A stretch of 64,000 bases of DNA from Sphingopyxis chilensis (GCF_035930445.1 NZ_CP142394.1:2079501-2143500); one strand, 5' to 3'; positions 8,114-16,557 are shown, counted from the stretch's first letter. The notes: generated by a model not told the origin, from the sequence alone. Program-made: numbers and translations.

Positions 8114-8782
8114 ATGAACGGATTTCCTTTCGCGATCGTCGGTTTCGACCTCGACGGCACGCTCCTCGACACGCTCGGCGACCTTGCCGCCGCACTCAAC
8201 CACGCGCTGGCGCTCGCAGGCCGCGCGCCGCTGAACCACGACGAAGTTCGCCCACTCGTCGGGCTCGGCACGACGCACCTGCTCGAAGGCGCGCTCGCCG
8301 CGACCGGCGGCGTGCCTCGGGACGATGTGCCGCGGCTCCTTGACGAGCTGCTTGCCTATTATCAGGCGCATATCGCGGTCCATAGCCGGCCCTTCCCCGG
8401 CCTGATCGCCGCGCTCGACGCGCTCGACAGCATGAACGTGCGCACCGCGGTGGTCACCAACAAGCTCGAGGGCCTTGCGCGCCGGTTGCTCGGCGAATTG
8501 GGACTCGCCGACCGCATGGCGACGATTATCGGCGGCGACACGCTGGGGCCGGGCAAGGCAAAACCCTCGCCCGCTCCCGTCCGCGCGATGATCGAACGGT
8601 GCGGCGGCGGCCGTGCGGCGCTGGTCGGCGACAGCATCTTCGACGTCGAAGCCGCGCGCGGCGCCGGCGCAACGAGCGTGCTGGTCAGTTTTGGCTTCCT
8701 GCACCGCCCGGCGGCCGAGCATGGCGCCGACCATGTCATCGATCATTATGACGAGTTGGTCCCGTTGCTGGCGCGGCTCTAG
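8114..8782 (+). CDS. gph: Phosphoglycolate phosphatase-like HAD hydrolase
   Basis: A 222-residue HAD phosphatase with motif I GFDLDGTLLDT near residue 9, motif II VVTNKLEG, motif III Lys in GKAKPSP and motif IV VGDSIFDVEAAR. Length and the small helical cap fit Gph, which removes phosphate from 2-phosphoglycolate formed during DNA repair or oxygenase reactions. It is divergent from glmU. A close relative such as a pyrophosphatase PpaX is possible. Confidence 0.85.
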   Translation: MNGFPFAIVGFDLDGTLLDTLGDLAAALNHALALAGRAPLNHDEVRPLVGLGTTHLLEGALAATGGVPRDDVPRLLDELLAYYQAHIAVHSRPFPGLIAALDALDSMNVRTAVVTNKLEGLARRLLGELGLADRMATIIGGDTLGPGKAKPSPAPVRAMIERCGGGRAALVGDSIFDVEAARGAGATSVLVSFGFLHRPAAEHGADHVIDHYDELVPLLARL

Positions 8783-8805
8783 ATCGTCGCTATCGCGTCA
8801 TCGCG

Positions 8806-9819
8806 CTAGCGTTTCCGCCACTTCGTCCAGAGGTGCTTCGCCAGCATCGCCGGGGGCATACGCAGCCAGTGCGAGCGAATGTAGAAGGCCTGTTCCAGCA
8901 GCGGCTGCGTCACCCGCCCCCAATCGTCGCGCGCCATCAGGCGGCGGCGGAACCAGGCATCGGCCGGGTCGCTCCGGTCCCAAGCCTCGGGCAATTGCGA
9001 TCCGTAAAGGTCGCGCGACAGCCGCGCCGCGCGATGCACCGCCGCCTGCAGCCCGTGCAGCGCCGCCCGTCCGTCGAGCCGCCCCCAGAACCCGGCGTCG
9101 GTCGCGGCGAAATCGCGCGTCATCGCGTGAAAATCCCACAGGTTGCGTAGCCCCCCCTGCAGGTCGCCATCGGCGAGCATATGCGCCGCGCAATGCACCG
9201 CCATGTCGGCGGGACACAGCACCGCATGGCCGTCGGCGCTCGTTACCGCATCGCTGACCAGCGCGAGCGCGTCGGGGGTGACCCGGTGCGTTTTTGGCAG
9301 GATCGTATGATGGACGTCGATCATCCGGTCGCGCGCCTTGTGGATCATCGGCGGCAATTCGTGCATGTGCGCGCGGTAATAATGATCGTCATAGGGGTCC
9401 GACTTGACCCATTCCCAACCCGCCTTGAGCAGCGCGTTCTCGGCACGGCGAATGTCGGCGGCGAGCACGAGGATGTCGAGGTCGCCGATCTGCCGTCCCG
9501 CCGCGCACGCCATGCCCGCCGCAGCATAGGCCGCGCCCTTCAAAAGCACGAATTCGATCCCCACGGGCGCGAGCGCGCGGCGCGCCATTTCGGCCTCCCA
9601 CAGCGCCTGCCGCTGCGCGACCTCTGCAGCGGCGCGCTGGTCCGCAAAGAGCGCGGCGATGGCGGGCGGCAGCACGGCGCCGTCGAGCCGGTGCGCAAGC
9701 GTCGCCAGCATCGCTTCGCTGCGCGCCACGCCGGTCACACCCTCCCAGTCGCGCGGCGCCAGCGCGGCCGGATCGAGCCGTGCGGCCAGCAGATCGACAA
9801 AGGCCTCTACCGCGCTCAT
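8806..9819 (-). CDS. Putative nucleotidyltransferase (NTP_transf_5 type) of an HPr-rel-A-like cassette
   Basis: A 337-residue protein with a nucleotidyltransferase-fold signature: LLKGAAYAA near residue 92 and GRQIGDLDILV at 108-118, giving the Asp113/Asp115 metal pair, followed by a long helical C-terminal part with HCAAHML. This matches the uncharacterised nucleotidyltransferase family PF14907. Its ATG overlaps the stop of the HprK-like gene by 4 bp, making it the last gene of a four-gene overlapping set. Its substrate is unknown; transfer of a nucleotide to a protein, peptide or sugar are all possible. Confidence 0.8.
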   Translation of the reverse strand: MSAVEAFVDLLAARLDPAALAPRDWEGVTGVARSEAMLATLAHRLDGAVLPPAIAALFADQRAAAEVAQRQALWEAEMARRALAPVGIEFVLLKGAAYAAAGMACAAGRQIGDLDILVLAADIRRAENALLKAGWEWVKSDPYDDHYYRAHMHELPPMIHKARDRMIDVHHTILPKTHRVTPDALALVSDAVTSADGHAVLCPADMAVHCAAHMLADGDLQGGLRNLWDFHAMTRDFAATDAGFWGRLDGRAALHGLQAAVHRAARLSRDLYGSQLPEAWDRSDPADAWFRRRLMARDDWGRVTQPLLEQAFYIRSHWLRMPPAMLAKHLWTKWRKR

Positions 9820-10682
9820 TTCAGGACGTCCGCCCAGAGCTGTTCGACCAGCGCGATCCCCTCCGCGCTGTCGGCATAGGTGACGCCGAACGCCGGCGTG
9901 TCGCGCACCAGCCGCGTCAGCGCGGCGAAGCCCGCTTCGCCCAGCGCGACATAGTTGGTCGACGCCTCGGTCAGCCGGACGAAGGCCTCACCCTCGCCCA
10001 TCGGCTCGATGCTGGCGGCCCCGCCAAAGCGCGGGAAGAGCAGCAGCGCCGGGCGCGCGGGTTCGTGCATCGCCGCGATCGCGTCGGTGCGCGGGACCAG
10101 ATGGCGGACATCGCCCTTCGGCGTCGCCGCGAGCAACGGGCCGAGCCGCGCCGCATCGACGCGCGCCGCGACCTCGGCAATCGCCGAATTCTTGAGGCTG
10201 ACCGCGCGGGGAAAGGCGAAGGCGTCGCCGCTTTGCGGGTCGATCAACGTGAACTCGTCGCCCATCAGCCGCCAATCGCCCTCCCCCAGCAGCGCGGCGA
10301 GCGTCGATTTGCCCGATCCCGATTCGCCCGACATGATCAGCGCGCGCCCGTTCCTCGCGACCGCGCTCGCATGGAGCAGCATGTGCCGCCGCCATCCCAG
10401 TGCGACCTGCAAATTCATCCCCATTTCAGCGGCGAGCAGCCCCATCGACAGCGGCAGCGGCAACGCGCCCGGAATGATGAAATCGCCGCCGATATGCACC
10501 GACGGGCGCAACCAGCGCCGCCACGGCCGCGCCGCGAAGAGCCGCACCGTGGCGTCAGCGGGCCGCGCATCGTCGCGCGGATAGGCGGCATAAAGCCGTT
10601 CGAGCGCCGCGACGGGTGCGGCCCAGTCGCTGCCGATACGGAATTGCACCGGGCCGACCGCGATGCGTGTGCTGTGCCTCAC
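9816..10682 (-). CDS. HprK-related kinase A
   Basis: A 288-residue P-loop kinase related to the C-terminal catalytic domain of HPr kinase/phosphorylase. The Walker A motif is GESGSGKST at residues 119-127, preceded by LLHASAVARNGRA, the strand-turn typical of HprK, and followed by LMGDEFTLID, a likely catalytic acidic motif. There is no HprK N-terminal domain; instead there is a different region of about 95 residues. It matches my memory of TIGR04352 (HprK-related kinase A). It overlaps both neighbours by 4 bp. No HPr (PtsH) gene is in the window, so its phosphorylation target is unknown. Confidence 0.83.
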   Translation of the reverse strand: MRHSTRIAVGPVQFRIGSDWAAPVAALERLYAAYPRDDARPADATVRLFAARPWRRWLRPSVHIGGDFIIPGALPLPLSMGLLAAEMGMNLQVALGWRRHMLLHASAVARNGRALIMSGESGSGKSTLAALLGEGDWRLMGDEFTLIDPQSGDAFAFPRAVSLKNSAIAEVAARVDAARLGPLLAATPKGDVRHLVPRTDAIAAMHEPARPALLLFPRFGGAASIEPMGEGEAFVRLTEASTNYVALGEAGFAALTRLVRDTPAFGVTYADSAEGIALVEQLWADVLK

Positions 10683-10960
10683 GCGCGCTCCACCAGCCCC
10701 ATCGCCGCCAGTTCGGAAAGCCGCTCGGCGAGGATCGGCTGCGCATCTTCCGCGCTGCCGAGATCGAACGTCGCCGCAAGCCGCTCTGCAATGCCCGCCG
10801 GCGTGCAGGCGTCGGCGCCCATCGCGTTCAGCATCTCGGGCACCGGCGACACGACGAGATGCGTCTGCATCGAGCGCCGGTCGAAGATCGCGGTCAGCTC
10901 GCCGAGCGGTTCGATCCGCAGCGCATCGGCCGGCGCGGCGCGATAGGCGCGATCAGCCAT
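10679..10960 (-). CDS. PqqD-like peptide-chaperone family protein of the HPr-rel-A system
   Basis: A 93-residue protein with a winged-helix PqqD-like pattern: an N-terminal strand region (LRIEPLGELTAIFDRRSMQT), then VSPVPEMLNAM and a C-terminal helix (LAERLSELAAMGLVERA). PqqD-family proteins bind precursor peptides for modifying enzymes. The match to TIGR04353 (PqqD relative, HPr-rel-A system) is from family memory and gene order. It overlaps the MarR gene by 8 bp and the kinase gene by 4 bp. No precursor peptide is obvious nearby. Confidence 0.78.
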   Translation of the reverse strand: MADRAYRAAPADALRIEPLGELTAIFDRRSMQTHLVVSPVPEMLNAMGADACTPAGIAERLAATFDLGSAEDAQPILAERLSELAAMGLVERA

Positions 10961-11399
10961 AATCTTCGGCGGCGGCGGTCAGCTTGGCGAGGATCGCCAT
11001 CAGCGTCGCGCGTTCGCCCGCGCTGATATTCGATTCGAGCCGCGCCTCGCTCGCGAGCGCGGCGGGAACGATCGCGTCGTAGAGCGAGCGCCCGGTGTCG
11101 GTGAGTTCGAGATGGTGCGAGCGCCCGTCGGCCTCGTGCGCCTGGCGCGCGATCAACTGGCGGTCGGCGAGCACCTTGGCGGCGCGGTTGACCGTCACCT
11201 TGTCCATGCGCGTCGCGGCGACAAGTTCGCGCTGCGTCTTCGGTTGCCCTTCGCCGAGCACCGCCATCAGCCGCCATTCGGGAATCTTCAAACCGAAGCG
11301 ATTTTCATATTCGGCGGCGATCCGGCTCGACAGGGCGTTGGAGGCGATGGAGAGGCGATAGGGCAGGAAATTATCGAGATTCAGCTTCTTCGCGGCCAT
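10953..11399 (-). CDS. MarR-family transcriptional regulator
   Basis: A 148-residue winged-helix regulator from the ATG at 11399 (MAAKKLNLDNFLPYRLSIAS); the longer open frame to 11633 would run into the TonB receptor gene. The DNA-binding part has EWRLMAVLGEG, QRELVAATRMDKVTVNRAAK and DGRSHHLELTDTGR. It is the first gene of the overlapping four-gene cassette (8-bp overlap with the PqqD-like gene), so it probably controls it or an adjacent promoter. The ligand is unknown; MarR proteins typically respond to small aromatic or oxidising compounds. Confidence 0.88.
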   Translation of the reverse strand: MAAKKLNLDNFLPYRLSIASNALSSRIAAEYENRFGLKIPEWRLMAVLGEGQPKTQRELVAATRMDKVTVNRAAKVLADRQLIARQAHEADGRSHHLELTDTGRSLYDAIVPAALASEARLESNISAGERATLMAILAKLTAAAEDYG

Positions 11400-11485
11400 G
11401 CTTAACCAACCCCCACACGCGTCATTCCCGGCAATGCCCATCCTACCGCCTGTTTCGGACCTGTGAAGGGCGGAACGCGTGAAAA

Positions 11486-13582
11486 TCAGAAAGAAAGGCG
11501 CGCACCGACCCACAGGGTGCGCGGCGTCGCGCGCTCGACGATGCCGGCGGACGAGATGGCGGCGGGCACCAGCTCGTCGAACAGATTTTCCCCGCGCGCC
11601 TCGATGCTGACCGCATCGGATAAGCGCCACCACAGCCCGGCGTCGAGCGTCAGCGCATCATCCAGCGCGAGGAGCCCGAGATCATCCTCATTCTGCCTGC
11701 CGATATAGCGCAGCGTCGCGAAGCCGCCGAACGGCCGCCCGCGATCGGCGAGGATCGACAGGCTGCCGCCATGTTTCGCGATCTGCGCGGGACGCAGGCC
11801 GTCGAGCGTCGCGGCGGTTCCCGACGCATCGACCCTGGCATCGGTGAGAGCCCAGGTCGCGCGCAGGATCAGCGGCCCGATGCCCTGCTCGGCGCTCACC
11901 TCGACGCCCTTGCTGTCGATCGCGTCGAGATTCTGCCGCTGGCTGTATGTCGCCCCCGCCGCGACGAAACCCACGCCGGGGAAATTGCCCGGCCCCGTAC
12001 CGAGCGTGACATTGGCGATCGCGTTCGACAGCCGGTTCGCGAACAGGGTCACGCCCACGCGGGTTCGGCCCGCCGACCAGTCCGCGCCGATCTCCCCACC
12101 CCACAATCGTTCGGGTTCGAGCAACTCGTTCGCGGCGGTCGCATCGGGGCCGACGCGGAACGGCCGGTAAAGCTCGTTGAGCGTCGGGAGCCGCCAGCCG
12201 CGATAGGCCGCGGCGCGAAGCGCGAACGGACCCGCCGTCCATTTGATGCCGAGGCGGCCGCTCGCTTCCCAGCCCTGCCGCGCGGCGAAGCGCGCGTCGG
12301 TGATCGGGGCGCCGCCGATATTGGTTTCGAACCGATAGCCTTCGCCCAGCCACCAGCGGTCGAGGCGGCCGCTCGCCGTCCACAACAGCCGGTCGCTCCC
12401 CAGGCAATCGGTCCATTCGGCAAAGGCGCCGAGCGTGTCGCTGCTGCCCCCCGCCACGCGGTGGCGCCCGGGCACGAAGTCGGTGAAAAAATAATCCTCC
12501 TCGGTGCGGCCAACCGTCCGCCGCCAGTCGATGCCGACGCGAAGCGGGTTGCGCGATCCGAAGGCGGGGCGCAGTTCGATCCGCGCGCCCAGGCCGGTTG
12601 CCGGCACATGCTGTTCGAGCGCGGGGTTCGCGCTGTCGCGATCGACCGCGACACTCGCAAAGCCGGTCTCGAAGTCGCGAAGCTGGACATAGGCGAGCAC
12701 GCTCGCCCGCCAGCCGTCGGCGAAACCCGGGTCGAGTACGTAGCGGACGCTGGCATCGACCCCGTCGGTGCGGCTCCGCGAATAATCGGTGCCGCGGTCG
12801 CGCCGGTCGAAGAAGCCGCGCACCGTTGCCTCGATCCGCCCCGAACCGCCTGTCAGCGTCTGAAGCCGGATGCCGCCTCCGCCCTGGCGATAGCGCGCCG
12901 CACGGTCGGCGGCGCCGCGCTGGTCCGCGACGACAGGGGTGAAACCGTCGCCGCCGGCGAAGCGCGCGTCGAGCGCAATCGCTCCCTCGCCGAGGTTGCT
13001 TCCGACGCTGCCCGAGAGGTCGAACGCGTCGCGCGAGCCATAGGCGGCGCTCGCCTCGGCGCCATCAGTGATGCTGCTGTGCAGCGCGATCGTTCCCGCC
13101 AGCGCCCCCGGCCCGTCAGCGCCCCCACCGCCGCCGCGCGTAATGCGGATGCCGCCAAGCCTGACCGCATCGAAACCGCTCCACGCCACCCAGCCGCCGA
13201 AGGGGTCGGCTTGCGGCACGCCGTCGAGCAGCACGACCGCGCGGCTGGACGCGTTGCCGCCGAGGCCGCGCAGTGTGACGCCCTGGCTCGTCGGGTGGGC
13301 CGACCGACCGTCGGAGCGGCGAAACTGGACGATCCCCGCCTCGTCGCGCAACCGATTTTCGACCCGCGCGCCGAGTCCGGGCTCGACATCGCGGATTAGC
13401 GTGACGTCCTGGACGCTGTCGCCTGCCGTCGGCGCGAGGCTGCCGGCGCCGGTCACGACGATCGTCTCGCGCGTCTCGTTGAGGAGGATGATCGGTTCCT
13501 CGCTCGCGGCGGCCGGACTGTCCTGCGCCGCCACGGCGGCCGGCAACGCCAGCGCCGAAAGCCCGCCGAGAAGGCGGATCAC
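11486..13582 (-). CDS. TonB-dependent outer-membrane receptor
   Basis: A 698-residue receptor. The best start is the GTG at 13582, giving a signal peptide (IRLLGGLSALALPAAVAAQ) and a GTGA overlap with the GST stop; the frame open to 13636 only adds residues before the signal. A plug domain (about residues 55-165) shows GVTLRGLGGNASSR and LLDGVPQADPF, followed by a beta-barrel ending in WVGARLSF, with the C-terminal Phe normal for outer-membrane proteins. It lies downstream of the GST and cytochrome genes. Substrate is not predictable; iron chelates, metals or sugars are all possible. Confidence 0.92.
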   Translation of the reverse strand: MIRLLGGLSALALPAAVAAQDSPAAASEEPIILLNETRETIVVTGAGSLAPTAGDSVQDVTLIRDVEPGLGARVENRLRDEAGIVQFRRSDGRSAHPTSQGVTLRGLGGNASSRAVVLLDGVPQADPFGGWVAWSGFDAVRLGGIRITRGGGGGADGPGALAGTIALHSSITDGAEASAAYGSRDAFDLSGSVGSNLGEGAIALDARFAGGDGFTPVVADQRGAADRAARYRQGGGGIRLQTLTGGSGRIEATVRGFFDRRDRGTDYSRSRTDGVDASVRYVLDPGFADGWRASVLAYVQLRDFETGFASVAVDRDSANPALEQHVPATGLGARIELRPAFGSRNPLRVGIDWRRTVGRTEEDYFFTDFVPGRHRVAGGSSDTLGAFAEWTDCLGSDRLLWTASGRLDRWWLGEGYRFETNIGGAPITDARFAARQGWEASGRLGIKWTAGPFALRAAAYRGWRLPTLNELYRPFRVGPDATAANELLEPERLWGGEIGADWSAGRTRVGVTLFANRLSNAIANVTLGTGPGNFPGVGFVAAGATYSQRQNLDAIDSKGVEVSAEQGIGPLILRATWALTDARVDASGTAATLDGLRPAQIAKHGGSLSILADRGRPFGGFATLRYIGRQNEDDLGLLALDDALTLDAGLWWRLSDAVSIEARGENLFDELVPAAISSAGIVERATPRTLWVGARLSF

Positions 13583-14211
13583 GCCGGCTTGACCGCGTCG
13601 GGATGGGCCTTCCGGAACGCCTCCAATTCCATGCACGCCGCGTCGATCGCGACGAGGTGCGGATAATCGTCGAGCACCGTGTCGAACCGCCGCGCATTAT
13701 ACATCTGCGGGACGAGGCAGCAGTCTGCGATACCCGGCGTGTCGCCGCCCAGGAAACGCTCCTGTCCCGCCATGGCCTCGAGCGCGTCGAACCCTTCGAG
13801 GATCCAGTGGCGATACCAGCGGTCTTTGGTCTGTTCGTTGAGCCCGAGGTCGCGCTTCAGATATTTGAGCACGCGGAGGTTGTTGAGCGGGTGGATGTCG
13901 CTCGCGATCACCTGCGCCTGCGCCAGCGCGACCGCCCGCGGCATCGCCTCTTCGGGGATCAGGCGCGGTTCGGGATAGGCGCGGTCGAGCCAGTCGATGA
14001 TCGCCATGCTCTGGATGATCGGTTCCCCATCGACGACGAGCATCGGCACGAAGCCCTGCGCATTCTGTTCGAGATAGGCGTCGCTGCGCTGCTCGCCCGC
14101 GATCAGGCTGACCTCGACGCGCTCATAATCGAGCCCTTTCAGGTTCAGCGCGATACGCACGCGAAAGCTGGCCGAGGAGCGAAAATAATCGTGGAGGACG
14201 AGGTGGGTCAT
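13579..14211 (-). CDS. maiA: Zeta-class glutathione S-transferase / maleylacetoacetate isomerase
   Basis: A 210-residue two-domain GST beginning MTHLVLHDYFRSSASFRVRI. The zeta-class motif SSCx(W/H)RVRIAL is present as SSASFRVRIAL, with Ala at the usual Cys. The C-terminal domain keeps the ADCCLVPQMYNARRF segment. Maleylacetoacetate isomerase acts in tyrosine breakdown, but no other gene of that pathway is nearby, so a related isomerase or thiol-transfer role is possible. It starts 7 bp after the diheme cytochrome stop and is coupled to the TonB receptor. Confidence 0.84.
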   Translation of the reverse strand: MTHLVLHDYFRSSASFRVRIALNLKGLDYERVEVSLIAGEQRSDAYLEQNAQGFVPMLVVDGEPIIQSMAIIDWLDRAYPEPRLIPEEAMPRAVALAQAQVIASDIHPLNNLRVLKYLKRDLGLNEQTKDRWYRHWILEGFDALEAMAGQERFLGGDTPGIADCCLVPQMYNARRFDTVLDDYPHLVAIDAACMELEAFRKAHPDAVKPA

Positions 14212-14218
14212 GGCCTGC

Positions 14219-15247
14219 CTAATGCGATGCTTTCGGCATCTCCGCAATCCATTGCCGCAGCAGCGCCGCGCCTTCCCTGTGCACCGTCGATCGCCCGACC
14301 TCGGGCATCGCGATGCCGGGGTCGGTGCTTTCGAGGCGATAGATCAGGAAGCTGTGGTCCGGATCGCCCGGCGTAATCGCGAAGTCCATGCCCCCGCTCC
14401 CCCTGCCCGCGGCGGTCGGACGCTTGCCGATGCCATAGTTGACGCCCGTCGGGTCGTCGGTCCAGCGCAGGAACAGGCCGCTGTTCGACGCGCTGCCCGC
14501 GGGGTTATGGCAATGCGCGCAATTGACGTCGAGATAAGCACGCGCGCGGGTCGCGACGCTGCCGGCGTTCGGATCGTCCCATTGCGGCATCACGGGTTTC
14601 AATGCAGCCGGATTCTCGAAATAGACGCTGCGAAGCTTGTCGGAAGCGGCCGGGTCGGGGATGAAATTGCGCGCTTTCGGACCGATCGGCACGATCGCGC
14701 CGTTCAGGCTGTGGCATTCCTTGCACTGGTTCTTGTTCGGCACCGCATAGCGAATGCTGTGCGTCTCGCCATCGGGGCTCTTGAAGCTCACGGGAATGCG
14801 CCGCCCGCCCAAGGCCAGCGTCGCATCCTTGCCGTCGGCGTCCCAAATATAGGGCAAGGCGACCCAGCCCGCAGCGCGGTGGATGAGCAGGCGCGTCTCG
14901 ACCGGACGCCCGTCGTTCACGTCCGCCCAGCCGAAGCTTTTGACGAGCACCGTTCCCACCGGAAATTCGACCGTGCCGTCGGCGGCGACCTTCGCCTTCC
15001 TGCCCGCCGGGATCGAAATGAAGCGATGCTTGTCGGTATAGTCGCTGAACAGCGGCGCGCGCAGCGTATAGCCGATGCCGGTCGCGGGCATTTTCGGATC
15101 ATTGCCGCGGAACAGCCCGAACGCCGACAGCTTCGGCGGCATCGCATCGCTTTCGACCAGCGCCTGATCGACAGCCGGCGCCACGATGGCCGCCCCGCCG
15201 CTTGCGCATAGCAGCGCCGCTCCCAGCGCGGCGAGAAGGCGTTTCAC
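14219..15247 (-). CDS. Diheme c-type cytochrome, SO2930/HNE_0200-like family
   Basis: A 342-residue exported protein starting at the GTG at 15247 (VKRLLAALGAALLCASGGAA signal), which overlaps the beta-helix gene stop as GTGA. Two heme c motifs of the form CxxCH are visible, CKECH and CAHCH. The arrangement and the partner gene fit the TIGR03806 family, known mainly as a companion of a parallel beta-helix protein (TIGR03805). The hemes place it in the periplasm or outer envelope; the electron partner is unknown. Confidence 0.86.
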   Translation of the reverse strand: MKRLLAALGAALLCASGGAAIVAPAVDQALVESDAMPPKLSAFGLFRGNDPKMPATGIGYTLRAPLFSDYTDKHRFISIPAGRKAKVAADGTVEFPVGTVLVKSFGWADVNDGRPVETRLLIHRAAGWVALPYIWDADGKDATLALGGRRIPVSFKSPDGETHSIRYAVPNKNQCKECHSLNGAIVPIGPKARNFIPDPAASDKLRSVYFENPAALKPVMPQWDDPNAGSVATRARAYLDVNCAHCHNPAGSASNSGLFLRWTDDPTGVNYGIGKRPTAAGRGSGGMDFAITPGDPDHSFLIYRLESTDPGIAMPEVGRSTVHREGAALLRQWIAEMPKASH

Positions 15248-16461
15248 CGGACCTTTGCCTCCATGCTTTCGGGCAGCTTGATCGGCGGCAGCGCGGCGGG
15301 CGGCGTCCCTTTCGACAGGTCGGCGGGCGCGGGCTTGGCCTCGCTCTGCGGCGTCGTCACGTCGGGCAGGTTCAGCGACAGCACCCCGACCTTGTCGAGC
15401 ACGATGGCATCGCCCGCGCCGTCCCACAGCACCGGCGGAATGCTGCCCCCCATCGCCGCCGCGATCTGATCGCCGCCGGGGAACTTCGGTGCATAACCCG
15501 CCTTGCCATGCTGGTTGCCGCGCACGACGATGTGCCGAGGCAGCGGCTGATATTTCGGATCCTTATGCTCGTAACGATAGCCGACGATCATCACATTCGC
15601 GGTGCCATTCTGGTCGAACACATTGTCGAAAATCTCGACATTGCGGTTCGCCATGATCAGCACGCCGGTGCCCGTCGGCACGCTCGCGACGATATTGCCC
15701 TTGGGCGCAAAGTTCGGCGTACTGTTGTCGTTCACGACATTTTCGAAGACGCGGACATTGTGCCCGCCCTGCATCGGCAGGCTCGGCAGGTCGAACACCA
15801 AAATGCCGCCGGTGTTCTTCGTCGCGATATTGTCGTGGACGTCCGCGTCATAGCTGTTCTCGATCTCGATCCCCGCAACATTTTCGGTCGCGATCGAATC
15901 GCGGACGACGATATTCTTCGACTGGCCCACGTAGATGCCCGCATCCGACGCGCCGCGCACGAACACGCTGTCGATCAGCACGTCGCTGCTTTCGACCGGA
16001 TAGATGCCGTAAGCGCCGTTGGTTTCCTTTGGCCCCGCGGTCCATTCGACGCGCAGCTTGTGATAGACGATGCGGTCGGCGCCCTTTGACTTGATGCCGT
16101 CGCCCTTGGTGTTGAGCACCGCGAAATCGGTGAGCAAGACGTCGTCCGAGGTGACGAGCAGCCCCTCGCCCGCGCCCTGCTGCCCCGCGAAGTCGAGCAC
16201 CGAACCACCCTCGCCCGCCCCGGCGCCGCGCACGGTGACATTGGCGACGTCGAGCGAAAGCCCGTCGGTCAGCTTCCACACGCCCGCACCCAATTCGACG
16301 ACATCGCCGGGATCGGCAAGGATCAGCGCCTCTTGCAGCTTTTCATTGGCGTCGGGCGTTGCCGCACTGACGCTGATAACTTTCGCCGCCGCCGGTTGGG
16401 CGGCAAGGGCCGCCACGATGCAAAGCGTCGCCGCGTGGTGGCGCAGGACATGGAATCGCAT
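15244..16461 (-). CDS. Parallel beta-helix repeat protein, partner of the diheme cytochrome
   Basis: A 405-residue exported protein from the ATG at 16461 with GGGGAGAG five bases upstream. Residues 1-26 form a signal peptide (AALAAQPAAA). The mature part is a right-handed parallel beta-helix with repeated asparagine-ladder turns such as SIATENVAGIEIENS and ATKNTGGILV, like pectin-lyase-fold proteins. It matches the TIGR03805 type always seen with the diheme cytochrome. No catalytic residues are recognised. Its ribosome binding site may be paired in a hairpin. Confidence 0.85.
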   Translation of the reverse strand: MRFHVLRHHAATLCIVAALAAQPAAAKVISVSAATPDANEKLQEALILADPGDVVELGAGVWKLTDGLSLDVANVTVRGAGAGEGGSVLDFAGQQGAGEGLLVTSDDVLLTDFAVLNTKGDGIKSKGADRIVYHKLRVEWTAGPKETNGAYGIYPVESSDVLIDSVFVRGASDAGIYVGQSKNIVVRDSIATENVAGIEIENSYDADVHDNIATKNTGGILVFDLPSLPMQGGHNVRVFENVVNDNSTPNFAPKGNIVASVPTGTGVLIMANRNVEIFDNVFDQNGTANVMIVGYRYEHKDPKYQPLPRHIVVRGNQHGKAGYAPKFPGGDQIAAAMGGSIPPVLWDGAGDAIVLDKVGVLSLNLPDVTTPQSEAKPAPADLSKGTPPAALPPIKLPESMEAKVR

Positions 16462-16467
16462 ATGTCT

Positions 16468-16487
16468 CTCCCCAAATTTTCGGGGAG
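16468..16487 (-). promoter_or_regulatory. Hairpin covering the beta-helix gene ribosome binding site
   Basis: CTCCCC (16468-16473) and GGGGAG (16482-16487) form a 6-bp stem with an 8-base loop. On the minus-strand transcript the 3' arm of this stem is the GGGGAG Shine-Dalgarno of the beta-helix gene, so folding would hide it. The base pairing is seen; a regulatory role is inference. Confidence 0.4.
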
Positions 16488-16500
16488 CATGGTGCAAGAC

Positions 16501-16552
16501 TTGACGGATGCCAAGCGTGTTGCTGACATATGTGTAGCTAACCGGGGAGAGG
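16501..16552 (+). promoter_or_regulatory. Candidate promoter and ribosome binding site of the DUF2147 gene
   Basis: TTGACG at 16501-16506 is a good -35 candidate, followed about 18 bases on by GACATA as a weak -10. A strong GGGGAGAGG (16544-16552) then lies five bases before a TTG start. The whole 96-bp gap between the divergent beta-helix and DUF2147 genes must carry both promoters. Confidence 0.4.
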
Positions 16553-16557
16553 TCGCT

